Shown: positions 19,367 through 29,497, counted from the stretch's first letter. The stretch: DNA of 58,119 nt from Acidobacteriota bacterium (GCA_018969685.1 JAGWXX010000004.1:1-58119); one strand, 5' to 3'. A program made the numbers and translations. Notes: generated by a model from the sequence alone, not told the origin.

Positions 19367-19738
19367 ATGATCACCCGCACCAAGAAGGCGTTCACCCTTC
19401 TCGAATTGATCGTCGTGTTGCTCGTTCTCGGCATTCTTGCCGCGATCGCAGTCCCGACCTTCAACACCGTGAAGACGAACTCCGCCAAGCGCTCCGCGCA
19501 GACCACCGCTGAGGGCATCGCCCGCAACGCGGATGCCATCGCAGCTTCTTCCGCTGACGGTGGTGCCGTGTCCGGCGCTGACCTGAACACCGCTGTCGGC
19601 GAAGCCGATGTCGAGGGCATCACCGGTTGGACCGGCGCCGCCGACACCGCCTACGACACCGTCATCAGTGGCAACACCATCACCTGCACCTTCACCTTGG
19701 GCTCGTCCACCACGGCGACCTCGGTCAGCTGCGCCTGA
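19367..19738 (+). CDS. Type IV prepilin-like protein
   Basis: Type III signal MITRTKK-A-FTLLELIVVLLVLGILAAIAVPTF, then small Thr/Ala-rich domain. Confidence 0.9.
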   Translation: MITRTKKAFTLLELIVVLLVLGILAAIAVPTFNTVKTNSAKRSAQTTAEGIARNADAIAASSADGGAVSGADLNTAVGEADVEGITGWTGAADTAYDTVISGNTITCTFTLGSSTTATSVSCA

Positions 19739-19785
19739 TCTTCCTGATCAGTTGAGGGCTCAGGTTCGCCTGTAGCTCTCAGGGC

Positions 19786-19833
19786 AAAGCCCCCCGACCC
19801 GTCCCGCGCGAGCGGGAGAATCGGGGGGCTTTT
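19786..19833 (+). terminator. Intrinsic terminator after the prepilin gene
   Basis: AAAGCCCCCCGA ... TCGGGGGGCTTTT. Confidence 0.85.
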
Positions 19834-19890
19834 CCTGTGTACGGGGAGGATCGGGGGAGGAGTCCCTGCGCAGCGCCCCGGCTCAGTGGC

Positions 19891-20364
19891 TCAGAGCGCG
19901 CCGAGGAGGGTGACGACGAGGAGCGCGCCGACGAGCAGAACGATCAGGCCGATCAGCGCGCTCCTGCGGACTCCCCGTACGGAAGGCCGATGGCCGACGG
20001 TGTTCTCGGTGATGCTCGTGGAACCCCGCAACTGACCCGCGCTGCGCAGCGCGTCCTGGTCGACCTCGTAGAGCCGCACCCGGGGGTCGTCTCCGCGCCC
20101 GCCGCCCAGATCGGCCGGGGTGAATCCGGCGACCCCGTACGCGGGAGGGTTCGCGCTCGTCATCTCACCGAACTGGTTGCGGTACTGCCAGCCGCCGGTG
20201 TCCGGATCGATCGACCACTCCAGACCGTTGTCGTCCCTGGCGATGAGGGTCAGGACCCGCCTCCGTGCCTCCGCCGGAGGGATGCGCCCGGCACGGAAAT
20301 CGGTCATCACGTCGTCGTACGCTGCAGCGATACGGGCCAAGTTCGGGTGCAGGGGACGATCCAT
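19891..20364 (-). CDS. Hypothetical protein with C-terminal TM
   Basis: MDRPLHPNLARIAAAYDDVMTDFRAGRI... ending ALIGLIVLLVGALLVVTLLGAL. Confidence 0.65.
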   Translation of the reverse strand: MDRPLHPNLARIAAAYDDVMTDFRAGRIPPAEARRRVLTLIARDDNGLEWSIDPDTGGWQYRNQFGEMTSANPPAYGVAGFTPADLGGGRGDDPRVRLYEVDQDALRSAGQLRGSTSITENTVGHRPSVRGVRRSALIGLIVLLVGALLVVTLLGAL

Positions 20365-20430
20365 CACCTGCAGCATCGGCCCTGCACGTCTGCGATTGCC
20401 GCTCCGGGCCGCCGGGACACGTTCCTCCCC

Positions 20431-21807
20431 GTGAGCACCGCCCCGCTTCCCCACGACCCGGATCGCGCGTCCACGACGTTCCGTCTCGGTCACCTCTCCG
20501 ACACGCACATCGGGTACGAGGCGTACAAGGCGCTCAGCGCCTCCGGGGAGAACCAGCGCAGCGTCGACGTCGCCAAGGCGTTCGTCACCGCCGTCAGCGA
20601 GATCGTCGAGTCCGATCCGCCGCTCGTCATCCATTCCGGCGACCTCGCCGACCGCACCGTCATCCCGATCCGCCTCATCCTCCTCATCCGTCAGCAGCTC
20701 CAACGTCTCGCCGGCATCCGTCCTGACGGCACGCGCCGCCAGGTGGTCCTGCTGGCCGGGAATCACGAGCTCCCGCGCCAGCGCAAGGAGGCGTGCTTCC
20801 TCCATCTCTTCGACGGTCTTCCTGGTGTGCAGGTCGTGACCCGGGACTACACCCAGCTGCGCTTCCCCGACAGCGGGATCTCCGCCGGCCGTGACCCGCT
20901 CCTCGAGGACGTCGTGGTGCACGCCCTGCCGCACGACGCGCTCAAGACCACCGATTTCGATCTCGTCCGTCCGCTCCCCGGTACGGTCAACATCCTCACC
21001 GCGCACGGTGTCGCCGGCGGCAGCGAGCTCTACCTCCGCTCGCTCGGCCGCGAGTTCACCATCCCGACCGAGGTGCTCGCCCGTGCCTGGGAGTACGGCG
21101 CTCTCGGTCACTGGCACAAGCAGGGCCCCGTCCCCTTGATGGCCACCGGGGCCGGTGCCGACACCGAGAAGGGTCGCGTCTGGTACGCCGGCTCGAGTGA
21201 GAACATGGGTTTCGGCGACCTCAAGGAGAACGGCACCCGCCGTGGCTGGCTGAACGTCACCGTCCGCGCCGGTCGAGACCCGGTCGTCGAGCGTCGTTTC
21301 GTTCCCATCCGTTCGATGCTCCGACTCCCCGTCCTCGACGGGAAGGGTCTCGATCCGAACGCGATCACCGACGCGCTCGTCGAGCGCGTCCGCGCCGCGT
21401 CCACCAGCGGGGCGGTCGTCGGACAGATCGTCGAGAACGTGCCACGAGACGTCTGGTCGCTCGTCGACGTGGCCAAGGTCCGCAGCAGCGCCGGTGACGC
21501 CCTGCACTACGAGGTCTCGCTCCGGTCGCGCCAACGCGAGATCGCCAAGGACGGCGAGGCGCCGGCCAAGCCGCTCGCCCGCGGTCTCGGCGACGTCGAG
21601 GCGGTACTCGTCGAGCGGGCCAACGAACTCCTCGCCGAGCACGAACGCGAGGGCGCGCTCGTCCTGGCGCGCGAGCTCCTCGCCCTCGAGCTCGAACGGA
21701 CGGCGTCAGCCGATGCATCGGTCGCCGCGGAGACCCTCGAGGAGTCGACAGCGGAGGCCGTCGTCGACGGGAAACAGGCAGACGAGTCGAAGGTGGTCGT
21801 GTCATGA
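20431..21807 (+). CDS. sbcD: Mre11/SbcD-type nuclease subunit
   Basis: HLSDTHIGYE, HSGDLADR, LLAGNHELP, AHGVAG, GHWHKQ metallophosphoesterase motifs; GTG start at TTGCCG-N16-CACGTT-N7. Confidence 0.9.
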   Translation: MSTAPLPHDPDRASTTFRLGHLSDTHIGYEAYKALSASGENQRSVDVAKAFVTAVSEIVESDPPLVIHSGDLADRTVIPIRLILLIRQQLQRLAGIRPDGTRRQVVLLAGNHELPRQRKEACFLHLFDGLPGVQVVTRDYTQLRFPDSGISAGRDPLLEDVVVHALPHDALKTTDFDLVRPLPGTVNILTAHGVAGGSELYLRSLGREFTIPTEVLARAWEYGALGHWHKQGPVPLMATGAGADTEKGRVWYAGSSENMGFGDLKENGTRRGWLNVTVRAGRDPVVERRFVPIRSMLRLPVLDGKGLDPNAITDALVERVRAASTSGAVVGQIVENVPRDVWSLVDVAKVRSSAGDALHYEVSLRSRQREIAKDGEAPAKPLARGLGDVEAVLVERANELLAEHEREGALVLARELLALELERTASADASVAAETLEESTAEAVVDGKQADESKVVVS

Positions 21808-24116
21808 TCAAGTCGCTGCACGCGGTGAACTTCCGCAGACACGCCGACCTGGACCTGCGCTTCGACGACGATCGTCAGCTGGTGCTCATCGCCGGTGCGA
21901 ACGGCGTCGGGAAGAGCTCGATCCTCGAGGCGATCACGTTCGCCCTCTGGGGCGAGGGTCGCCACGGACGCCGCAACCTCGACACCCTGGTGCGTCGCGG
22001 CGCCGAGTTCGAGGGGATGAGCGTCGAGCTCACCTTCACGATCGCCGACGAGACCTACCGGGTGCACCGCCGCCGTGACGGCAAGAGCGTGACCGCGGTC
22101 CTCTACGCCAACGACATCCCGTTAGTCGAAGGCCCCCAGGCGGTGACCTCCGAGATCGCCTCGCTGCTCGGCATGGACGCCGCCGGGTTCCGTCTCGCCG
22201 TCATCGCCCAGCAGAAGGACCTCGACGGTCTCGCCAGCCTTCGTCCGGCAGAAAGGGCGCAGATGGTCACCCGTCTGCTGCGCCTCGACGCGCTCACTGC
22301 CGCTCGTAACGTCGCCGCCGCCAGATTCCGCTCCGAACGCGACATCGCCGCGGCGTTGCGCGGCGCCGACCCCGAAGAGCAGCTCCTCGCGCTCGCCGAG
22401 GCGCGCGACGCGCTCTCCTCGGTCGAGATCGAGATCAACCAGAGCCGCAGCGCGCTCGCCGCGTACGACGAGGTGCTCCTGGCGAACGCCGACGTCGAGG
22501 AACGCTGGAACGCCGCCGCGCGCGACGTCGCCCGCCTCGAGGGCGCGCTCGCCCAGCTGGAGGCTCGGCGTCTCGTCCTGCAGCGCAGCCTCGACGCCCT
22601 CGTGATCCCCGACGTCATCGCATCCGTCGTCGATCTCGACGGTCTTCCCGAGGAGCTCGCCGCCCTCGAGCGCGACGTCGCCCGCGGCGAGGCTCTCTCC
22701 CAGAACCTGCGTCAACGGGAAGTCGCCGCCGAGGAGCTCGAGCGGGTCATCGCCCGACTCGAGGAGATCGAGGCTCGTCAGCGGGTGCTCGCCGCCTACG
22801 ACGTAGCCGTCGCCGAAAATGATCTCGCGGGTGTCCGGGCGCGCCGCGGCGAGCTCGACGCTCGTTTCAACGAGCTCCGTCTCACCCTCGGTTCCCTCCA
22901 GGGTTCCGCAGCAGCGCTCCGCGAGCGCCTCGAGGACGCCGTCGATCTCGGGGTCGAGTGCGACCTCTGCGGTCAGGACGTGAGCGAGGAGCACCGTCTC
23001 TCCCACGCCGACCGTCTCGCCGGCGAGCTCGCCGCCCTCGACATGCGTATCGAGGAGGTCAAGGACGAGGGGCGGAAGGTCGCCGAGGCAGTCGACGAGC
23101 TCCGTGTCGCCGACGACGAGGCGCAGCGCGCTCTCGAGGAGGCCCGGAACGCGCTCGCCGAGACCGATCGTCTCGCCAAGGAGGTCGCCGACCTCGAGCG
23201 CAGACAGGGCATCTACTCCGGGCAGCTCGAGCGTCTCGACGTTACGCCGGTCGATCTCGACGCGCTCGTGTCTCGTCGCGAGGAGATCACCGAGATGCTC
23301 TCGCGCTCGGCCGAGCACACCCGTCAGGTAGAGGCCAGGAGCGCGGCGTTGACCCGCCACAAGGCGCTCGCGGAGGAGGCGCGCACCCTCGACGAGGAGA
23401 TCCGCGCCCACGCCGACGATCTCGCCCGGGTCCGTCCCGACGCCGATCTCACCGAACGTCACCGTCTCCGCGCCTCTGCCGTCGAACGGCGCGCCGCCGA
23501 GTCGGAGATGCTTCGTCATTGGGAGACCGAGGATGCCGTGGTACGCACCCGGATCGCGGGTCTCGAGGAGCGTATCGAAGAGGCCCGCTCGCAGGATGCG
23601 CGCCGCCAGACGCACCAGCAGGCCGCGCTCCACGCCGCGGCGGCGGCCCGTCTGCTCGGCGACGTCTCCGAACGTCTCGCGGTGCAGATCCGCCCGTCCC
23701 TCGAGGGCGCGGTCTCCTCGCTGCTCGCCACGATGAGCGAGGGCAGGTTCGCCGCGGTCAGGATCTCCGACGAGTACACGATCACCGTCGAGGATGACGG
23801 ACGTTTCCGTCCTCTCGGGGAGCTCTCCGGCGGGGAGATCGACCTGGTCGCTCTCGCCGTTCGCCTCGCCCTCGCCCAGGTGGTCTCCGAACGTCACGGT
23901 TCCGGTGGTCCGGGGTTCCTCATCCTCGACGAGTGCTTCGCCAGTCAGGACAGCCAGCGCCGTCAGTCGATCCTCGCGGCGCTGCGCAATCTGCGCGACG
24001 TCTACTCGCAGATCTTCCTCATCAGTCACGTCGAGAACATCGAGGATTCCGCCGACATGGTCGTCTCGGTGGTCACCGACGAGACGCGCAGCGAGACCGA
24101 GGTGCTCGTCTCGTGA
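21804..24116 (+). CDS. sbcC: Rad50/SbcC-type ATPase
   Basis: IAGANGVGKSSILEAITFALWG, zinc hook CDLC, signature LSGGEIDLVALAVRLALAQV, Walker B FLILDECFASQD. 4-bp overlap with sbcD. Confidence 0.92.
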   Translation: MIKSLHAVNFRRHADLDLRFDDDRQLVLIAGANGVGKSSILEAITFALWGEGRHGRRNLDTLVRRGAEFEGMSVELTFTIADETYRVHRRRDGKSVTAVLYANDIPLVEGPQAVTSEIASLLGMDAAGFRLAVIAQQKDLDGLASLRPAERAQMVTRLLRLDALTAARNVAAARFRSERDIAAALRGADPEEQLLALAEARDALSSVEIEINQSRSALAAYDEVLLANADVEERWNAAARDVARLEGALAQLEARRLVLQRSLDALVIPDVIASVVDLDGLPEELAALERDVARGEALSQNLRQREVAAEELERVIARLEEIEARQRVLAAYDVAVAENDLAGVRARRGELDARFNELRLTLGSLQGSAAALRERLEDAVDLGVECDLCGQDVSEEHRLSHADRLAGELAALDMRIEEVKDEGRKVAEAVDELRVADDEAQRALEEARNALAETDRLAKEVADLERRQGIYSGQLERLDVTPVDLDALVSRREEITEMLSRSAEHTRQVEARSAALTRHKALAEEARTLDEEIRAHADDLARVRPDADLTERHRLRASAVERRAAESEMLRHWETEDAVVRTRIAGLEERIEEARSQDARRQTHQQAALHAAAAARLLGDVSERLAVQIRPSLEGAVSSLLATMSEGRFAAVRISDEYTITVEDDGRFRPLGELSGGEIDLVALAVRLALAQVVSERHGSGGPGFLILDECFASQDSQRRQSILAALRNLRDVYSQIFLISHVENIEDSADMVVSVVTDETRSETEVLVS

Positions 24117-24155
24117 ACGAGCATCTCCGCGTCTCGACGACCCCGTCAACCCGCC

Positions 24156-24178
24156 CGGAAAAAGCGGTTGCTTTTCCG
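24156..24178 (+). terminator. Possible terminator after sbcC
   Basis: CGGAAAAAGC-GGTT-GCTTTTCCG. Confidence 0.5.
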
Positions 24179-24273
24179 CCGCGACCCGGACAGTACCGGC
24201 CGGATCGCGACACCACGATCTCCCGGACCGACCGGGAAGCGACAAACCCGACCAACGAAAAAGGAGCACGTGT

Positions 24274-24630
24274 ATGACTACGAACGCCGGGGCCATGGAC
24301 CTGAGTTTTCTCGGGAGCGATGACGATCTGTGGTTGGACGAGGCCGCCTGCGCCGGCCTGCCGATCGAGTCGTTCTTCGTCCAGGCGGGCCACATCATCG
24401 ACGAGGAGGTGCTCAACGTCTGCCGCGCCTGCCCGGTGCGTCTCGACTGCCTCAAGCACGCCTACAACCCCGATCTCAACATCACCGGCGGGTATTTCGG
24501 GGGGATGTCCCCCGGGCAGCGCCGCGAGATGTCCTACGCCGATGCGGTGGCGTTCTGCGCGACCGACGTCGTGGTCTCCCCCGCGGCCGAGGAACCGGCG
24601 CTCGACGCCGAGCCGGTCATCTACAGCTGA
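24274..24630 (+). CDS. WhiB-family Fe-S transcriptional regulator (variant)
   Basis: Four Cys (AACAGL ... NVCRACPVRLDCLKHA) followed by GGYFGGMSPGQRRE in place of G[VI]WGG; SD aaaaagga. Confidence 0.85.
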   Translation: MTTNAGAMDLSFLGSDDDLWLDEAACAGLPIESFFVQAGHIIDEEVLNVCRACPVRLDCLKHAYNPDLNITGGYFGGMSPGQRREMSYADAVAFCATDVVVSPAAEEPALDAEPVIYS

Positions 24631-24639
24631 GCGTTGCTT

Positions 24640-25470
24640 CTACTTCCCGTCCGGGCTGACGATCGTCCCTCGGCGGGGACTTCCGGGTCGTTCGGCGAGG
24701 ACGATCGTCTCCGGGTCGTTCGCGATGAGCCCGCGCCGGCTCGCTTCCGTCGCCGCCAGTCGGGACGATCGCATCCCCAGCCGCGCCGCGGCCTTCGCCG
24801 CGTGACTCTTCACGGTCGATTCCGCCAGGCCGAGCGCCTGCGCCACGCTGCGGACGCTGTGCCCCTGCAGGACGAGTTCGAGCACCTCTCGTTCGCGGCG
24901 GGGGAGCACGAACGTCTCCGACCCGGTTTCGCGCCGTAACCAGGCGAGCAGGGGCGGTGCGGTGATCTCGTCGAGGAGGAGACCGTCCGCGAAGACGGCC
25001 CCTATCCGCGTCATCAGCAGATGCGGCGAGCTGTACTTGCTCAGGAGGGCGTTCACGCCGAACCGCAGGGTCTCGGCGAGCACGTCCAGGTCGCCTTCGC
25101 CGGTGATCGTGACGACGAGCACGTCCGCCCGAATCTGACGGGCTTCGCACAGGAACTCGCCCAGTGCCATGTCCGGCAGCGAGATCTCGGTCACGATCAC
25201 GCCTACGTGCTGCCGGCGCAGGGTCTCGAGCGCCTCCCCGCCGCTCACGACGGCGCCGGCGAGCCGGTGTCCGTGCGACGTGAGGAGGGCGGCGACGGCT
25301 CGCCGGGCGAGGTCGTCGGGTTCGACGAGGAGGACGGGGAGCAGAAAGGGTGTCGGTGGGGTCGGCTCCGGAGCGTACGCATTCGATTCGGGCACCGGTC
25401 CTCCGCACGTGATCTCGGGACTGACGATCGCGAACCTACTACACGATGGCCTGTCCGGGTTTACGCGCAT
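24640..25470 (-). CDS. LuxR/NarL-type response regulator
   Basis: Receiver-like domain and HTH_LuxR (LPRREREVLELVLQGHSVRSVAQALGLAESTVKSHAAKAAARLG). Confidence 0.8.
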   Translation of the reverse strand: MRVNPDRPSCSRFAIVSPEITCGGPVPESNAYAPEPTPPTPFLLPVLLVEPDDLARRAVAALLTSHGHRLAGAVVSGGEALETLRRQHVGVIVTEISLPDMALGEFLCEARQIRADVLVVTITGEGDLDVLAETLRFGVNALLSKYSSPHLLMTRIGAVFADGLLLDEITAPPLLAWLRRETGSETFVLPRREREVLELVLQGHSVRSVAQALGLAESTVKSHAAKAAARLGMRSSRLAATEASRRGLIANDPETIVLAERPGSPRRGTIVSPDGK

Positions 25471-25541
25471 AGCTGCATAACGGTAGGTGGCTGAACGGCG
25501 ACTGACGGCGGCGAGGACGCTCGTTCTCGCCGGAAAAGCGA

Positions 25542-25569
25542 AGACCGCCGCCCGGTGGGGCGGCGGTCT
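25542..25569 (-). terminator. Intrinsic terminator
   Basis: AGACCGCCGCCC-GGTG-GGGCGGCGGTCT just downstream of the 25582 stop. Confidence 0.75.
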
Positions 25570-25581
25570 CTGTCGTGCCCT

Positions 25582-27075
25582 CTAGAGGAGGGTGAGTTGC
25601 TCGGGGGTGTTCGACGCGCTCGTTCGTACGGGCGTTTCCTGCGGCGTGGTGCCGAGGAGACCGTGGACCGTGTCGACGAGACCGGTGAAGGTGTCCGACC
25701 AGTCGCTCGCGAGCGTGAGGAACGTTTCCCACGACGCGCGCTTCTCCGGGCCGGCGAACGCCTGCTCCAGGAGCGGGTACACCATGGCTGCGATGCCGGT
25801 GTCGTTCAGGTTCCGTCCGATGTGGTCGTCGTGGAGCGTGACGATCTCTGCAGCGATCGCGGGGTCGGCGTTTCCGCCGATCACCAGGCCGGTGACCAGT
25901 TCGGCGGCGGTCAGGTCGACCGCTCCGTCGTGGTTCGCTGCCCGCCAGCGAGGGTTCGCGGCGAGTACCGGGATGATGCCCGGTCGCGGCCCGTTCACCG
26001 AGTAGCTCGCGGTGAGCCACCGGTTGAGGGTGAGCACGCCGCCGAGTCGGAGCAGTCCGACGAGTCGTGTGTCGTCGAGCCGGTGCCGGAGTCCTTCGAG
26101 CAGGTCGTGCAACGGGAATTTCCCGAGCCCGCCGACGACGAGGATGCGGTCGACGAGTGCCGTCTCGGCCTCTCGGGACAGCGCCCGCCGGTCGAGCACT
26201 TCGACGACGTGTCGAAGTTTTTCGACGTCGCTGGTGGCGAACGCCTGGGCGAGCACGTGATCCGATGCGCCGTGGAGCACAGCGGTGTGCAGCTGGGCGA
26301 CGTCACCGTCGGCGAGGATGTCGGCGGCGCCGTCCTCGACCCGTTCGAAGAGCCGGGTGTCGAACCCGAAGTGCCGGTATACCCGGGTCTCGGGGTCGTC
26401 ACGCCAGGCGCGCCAACGCGTCGCGAGCTCCTGTGTCAGGTGCTTGCGGTCGGTCAGGATGATCTGCAACGACCGTTCGGTCACCGCTGGTCGCGCGTCG
26501 AGGATCTCGCTCAGGCTGACGCCCGGCACGAAACCGTCGTGGGCCGCTTTGGCGACGAGGGCGACGAACGACAGGGGTGCCGTGCGCGCGAGTCGTACCG
26601 CCATGGCGGGCTCTGCTGTCAGCCGGGGAATGAGATCCGCGGCGGGCAGGTCGAGCGTCTCGAGGTCCCGCTCTCCATGCTCGGCCGAGAACCGGTCGAA
26701 CACGTCGAGGAGCTCGGCGAGGGTGAGTCGTTCCGCGCAGTCGACGAGGTCGTTGTCGCGCCGTTCGAACTTCCACACCGTGAGCCCGACGATGACGTCG
26801 CGCGGGGTGTTCGGGTTCTCCAGCAGCTCCTGGCGGACCGAGACGCGGGGGTCCTTCGCGAACTTGCGCAGGATCTCCGGGTCGACGGTGCGGGACCGGG
26901 CGACGGCGACTGCACGGGAGAGGTCTCCCTTGTAGTGCTTTGCCGCCGCCTCGTCGGTCGGACCGACGCCGTGCTTGTTTCTCTGCAGCCATCGCGCGTG
27001 TCCGAAGAGGACGTCGGCGATCTCAGGGTCCCGGACGTTGGTCCAGAACGCGTCGGCTACGTGTTGGAGGGACAT
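25582..27075 (-). CDS. LRV/HEAT-like alpha-helical repeat protein
   Basis: MSLQHVADAFWTNVRDPE...; repeats such as FAKDPRVSVRQELLENPNTPRDVIVGL; SD gaaggagacgac. C-terminus resembles that of the 51794-53059 protein. Confidence 0.65.
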   Translation of the reverse strand: MSLQHVADAFWTNVRDPEIADVLFGHARWLQRNKHGVGPTDEAAAKHYKGDLSRAVAVARSRTVDPEILRKFAKDPRVSVRQELLENPNTPRDVIVGLTVWKFERRDNDLVDCAERLTLAELLDVFDRFSAEHGERDLETLDLPAADLIPRLTAEPAMAVRLARTAPLSFVALVAKAAHDGFVPGVSLSEILDARPAVTERSLQIILTDRKHLTQELATRWRAWRDDPETRVYRHFGFDTRLFERVEDGAADILADGDVAQLHTAVLHGASDHVLAQAFATSDVEKLRHVVEVLDRRALSREAETALVDRILVVGGLGKFPLHDLLEGLRHRLDDTRLVGLLRLGGVLTLNRWLTASYSVNGPRPGIIPVLAANPRWRAANHDGAVDLTAAELVTGLVIGGNADPAIAAEIVTLHDDHIGRNLNDTGIAAMVYPLLEQAFAGPEKRASWETFLTLASDWSDTFTGLVDTVHGLLGTTPQETPVRTSASNTPEQLTLL

Positions 27076-27191
27076 GTCGTCTCCTTCTCCGTGGGTGATC
27101 GCAAACGATCGTGAGTGGGTGGCCGTTGGCCGGTGCCCACCGTCGGCGCAGCGGTTCCTTCGACCAGCCGTCCGGGACGACCGGGACCGGC

Positions 27192-27542
27192 TCAGCCGAG
27201 CGCGTCGAAGTCGGGGAGTTCCCGGTAGTTCACGAGCGACCAGACGCTGCCGAGCCGCGTCTCGCGCCGGGCGAAGCGGGGCCGCCCGTCCTGGCGCGCC
27301 AGGGCCGCCGGGTCGTTGCAGTCGTCCCCCACGCGGTGGGCGTCGAATGCGGCGTTGCTGGCGAAGTGGCGGCAGCACGACGCGCAGTGGGCTTCGCGGT
27401 GCGAGCGCCAGTAGCGGTGGCAGTCTTGGCAGTGGCTCTCGGCGGGGAGGTCGGTGCCCCACCACCCGTGCGCGTCGGCGTGCGCGCACGCCTTGCAGAC
27501 GAGGGTGCCGCTGCTGTCGGTGTCCGGTCCGGTCGTGTCCAT
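27192..27542 (-). CDS. Cys-rich putative zinc-finger protein
   Basis: CKACAHAD...CQDCHRYW...CASCCRHFASNAAFDAHRVGDDCNDP; GACGGT 8 nt before the ATG. Confidence 0.65.
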   Translation of the reverse strand: MDTTGPDTDSSGTLVCKACAHADAHGWWGTDLPAESHCQDCHRYWRSHREAHCASCCRHFASNAAFDAHRVGDDCNDPAALARQDGRPRFARRETRLGSVWSLVNYRELPDFDALG

Positions 27543-27644
27543 CGGGAGGAACCGTCACGGGAACCGCACCGCCGCGCACGGGGCCCGCCCGGTGGGGGCC
27601 GCGTGGTCTGTGGCAGGTTTACCGGTCCCGGAACAGTCGACGGC

Positions 27645-28067
27645 ATGCGTTGGCAACGTGACGACATCCCGGGTGCTCTCGCCGCCTGGGCGGTCGCCGT
27701 CTCGGCGTTGCTCGTGGTGGTGAACCCGTCGCCGCTGCTGCGCGCCGCGCTCGCGCTGCTCGCCCCCGCGGTGGTGGTGCTCGCCTTCCTCACGAGCCTG
27801 CAGCAGGGGAGCTGCCCGAGTTGCCACGCGCCGCGCCGTCGCCAGAGCAGGGTCAACGGCGAGCCGCACGTCGAGAGCGCGTCGCGCACCAGGTCGTCGC
27901 GCTCGCAGGTGGGTGTCGACACCGGCTGGAACGTCGATCTCCCGGTGCAGTTCACCTGCAGCCGCTGCGGCAACAGTCGTCGCGTCGTCACGACGCGTTT
28001 CGTCGCCCGTGAGCGCGCGTCGACGGCGAACGAGGCCGTGCTCATCGCCCAGCGCGAACCGCACTGA
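27645..28067 (+). CDS. Two-TM protein with zinc-ribbon-like CPSC/CSRC pair
   Basis: Hydrophobic N-terminus, SCPSCHAP...TCSRCGNS; AACAGT-N7-ATG. Confidence 0.6.
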   Translation: MRWQRDDIPGALAAWAVAVSALLVVVNPSPLLRAALALLAPAVVVLAFLTSLQQGSCPSCHAPRRRQSRVNGEPHVESASRTRSSRSQVGVDTGWNVDLPVQFTCSRCGNSRRVVTTRFVARERASTANEAVLIAQREPH

Positions 28068-28100
28068 GCGGCCCGGGGAGGACCACGCTCCGCCGGCGAA

Positions 28101-29396
28101 CTAGGCTCGCCGCGCCCGTGCAGCGACCGCGGGTGACTCGTTCGGTGCGGGGTCCCACGGGCTGCGTCCGACGTCGATCACCTCGAGCCGCGGGAGAATC
28201 ACCGCCCGCCGGGTCCCGTCGCGGATCGTGCGGAGCAGCTCGATGCCGACGGTGCTCGCCAGCAGGAGCGTCGACGCCGGGAGCAAAACGGTGACCCCTC
28301 CGGTGAGCGGTCCGCCGATCGAGGATGCGAGCGTCATCGGCATCAGCAGCAGGAGCAGCGCGATCGCGGCACTGTTGCTCATGCCGCTGATGCGGTCCGC
28401 GGTCGGCCAGCCGGGCCGTGTCCCGTCGAGGAAGTAGTTCTTCCGGGCGAGGTCGTTGGCCACGTCCACCGGGTCGAGGGTGACGCGCAGTTGCAGGCGG
28501 GCGAGACCGACGACGAGGAGGAAGTAGAGGAGCGTCTCGACCGGGGCGCCGCCCGAGAGGAGGTCGGCGCGTCCGGCGAGCGCGAGAAGCGGCCGCGCGA
28601 GCCCGGTGACGACGCCCAGGAGTGTGGCGGCGAAGATCAAGGTGATCGTGCCGCCTTGGAGGATGTGGGCGCGCAGTTCGATCGGCGGCGCCTGCCCGGT
28701 GATGTCGAGCCTGCCGGCCCGTACCAGGAGCATGTGGTGGCTGCGCATGCCGACGACGGCGAGGAGCGTGCCGACGACGAGGAGTGCAGCCGCCCACGCG
28801 AGCATGGACGCGGTGAGCTCCGGGAGCAGCACGCGAAGCTGCGCCCCGCTGCTCGCGAGAAGGTTCGCCAACAGCAGCACGGAGACTCCCGAGCCGATCC
28901 CGTGCCGGGAGATGCTCCCGGCTATGAGACCGGTGAGGAGGAACCCGACGAGCAGGAGCGCATAGGTGGTGAGCAACGGTCCGAATCCTCCGGCGATCGC
29001 GCTCACCGCGCCGTGGCGCACCTCGTGGTGGCCGAGAGCGATGACGAGCGCCTGCAGGGAGGCGATGACGAGCATCGTCGCCCGGGTGATCCGGCGGAGC
29101 CGTTCCGGCGAGGCGCCGTCCCGCCCGGTGTCGCGGAGCCACGGGAGCGAGCTTCGCAGGAGCTGTATGACGAGGCCTGCGGTGACGTAGGGGATGATTC
29201 CCACGGCGAAGAAGCTCACCGAGCTGAGCGGCGTTCCGACGACGTGCTGCCAGAGCGCGTCGCCCGGGGTGTTCTTGATGTTCTCGAGGACCTCGCCGCG
29301 GATCGTCGGGAGCGGTACGGCACACCCGATCCGGTAGAGAGCGACCCCGGCCAGGGTCAGCAGGCCTCGGCGCACGAACTCGATACGGGTACCCAC
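28101..29396 (-). CDS. Divergent SecY-family translocon channel protein (orphan secY)
   Basis: SecY-like N-terminus (GVALYRIGCAVPLPTI), SFFAVGIIPYVTAGLVIQLL, SRHGIGSGVSVLL, DPVDVANDLARKNYFLDGTRPGWPTADRI, NSAAIALLLLLMPMTLASS. GTG at 29396 with GACGAT-N7. Confidence 0.85.
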   Translation of the reverse strand: MGTRIEFVRRGLLTLAGVALYRIGCAVPLPTIRGEVLENIKNTPGDALWQHVVGTPLSSVSFFAVGIIPYVTAGLVIQLLRSSLPWLRDTGRDGASPERLRRITRATMLVIASLQALVIALGHHEVRHGAVSAIAGGFGPLLTTYALLLVGFLLTGLIAGSISRHGIGSGVSVLLLANLLASSGAQLRVLLPELTASMLAWAAALLVVGTLLAVVGMRSHHMLLVRAGRLDITGQAPPIELRAHILQGGTITLIFAATLLGVVTGLARPLLALAGRADLLSGGAPVETLLYFLLVVGLARLQLRVTLDPVDVANDLARKNYFLDGTRPGWPTADRISGMSNSAAIALLLLLMPMTLASSIGGPLTGGVTVLLPASTLLLASTVGIELLRTIRDGTRRAVILPRLEVIDVGRSPWDPAPNESPAVAARARRA

Positions 29397-29497
29397 GCCG
29401 TCGATCGTCCCCGCGGGCGCCGCGTCGTCACGGGCCTCTTCGCGCAGTGCGCGCGACCATCCCTGACGTCGTGTCCCGGCGGGGAACGGTCCGGTCC

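Noticed and set aside
19139-19367. c-di-GMP (GEMM) or other named riboswitch upstream of the prepilin
   Set aside because: I could not match the conserved GEMM core or another known consensus by eye.
22122-24455. 777-aa minus-strand ORF opposite sbcC
   Set aside because: Antisense of a strongly supported Rad50-type gene; Leu/Glu/Gly-rich shadow translation.
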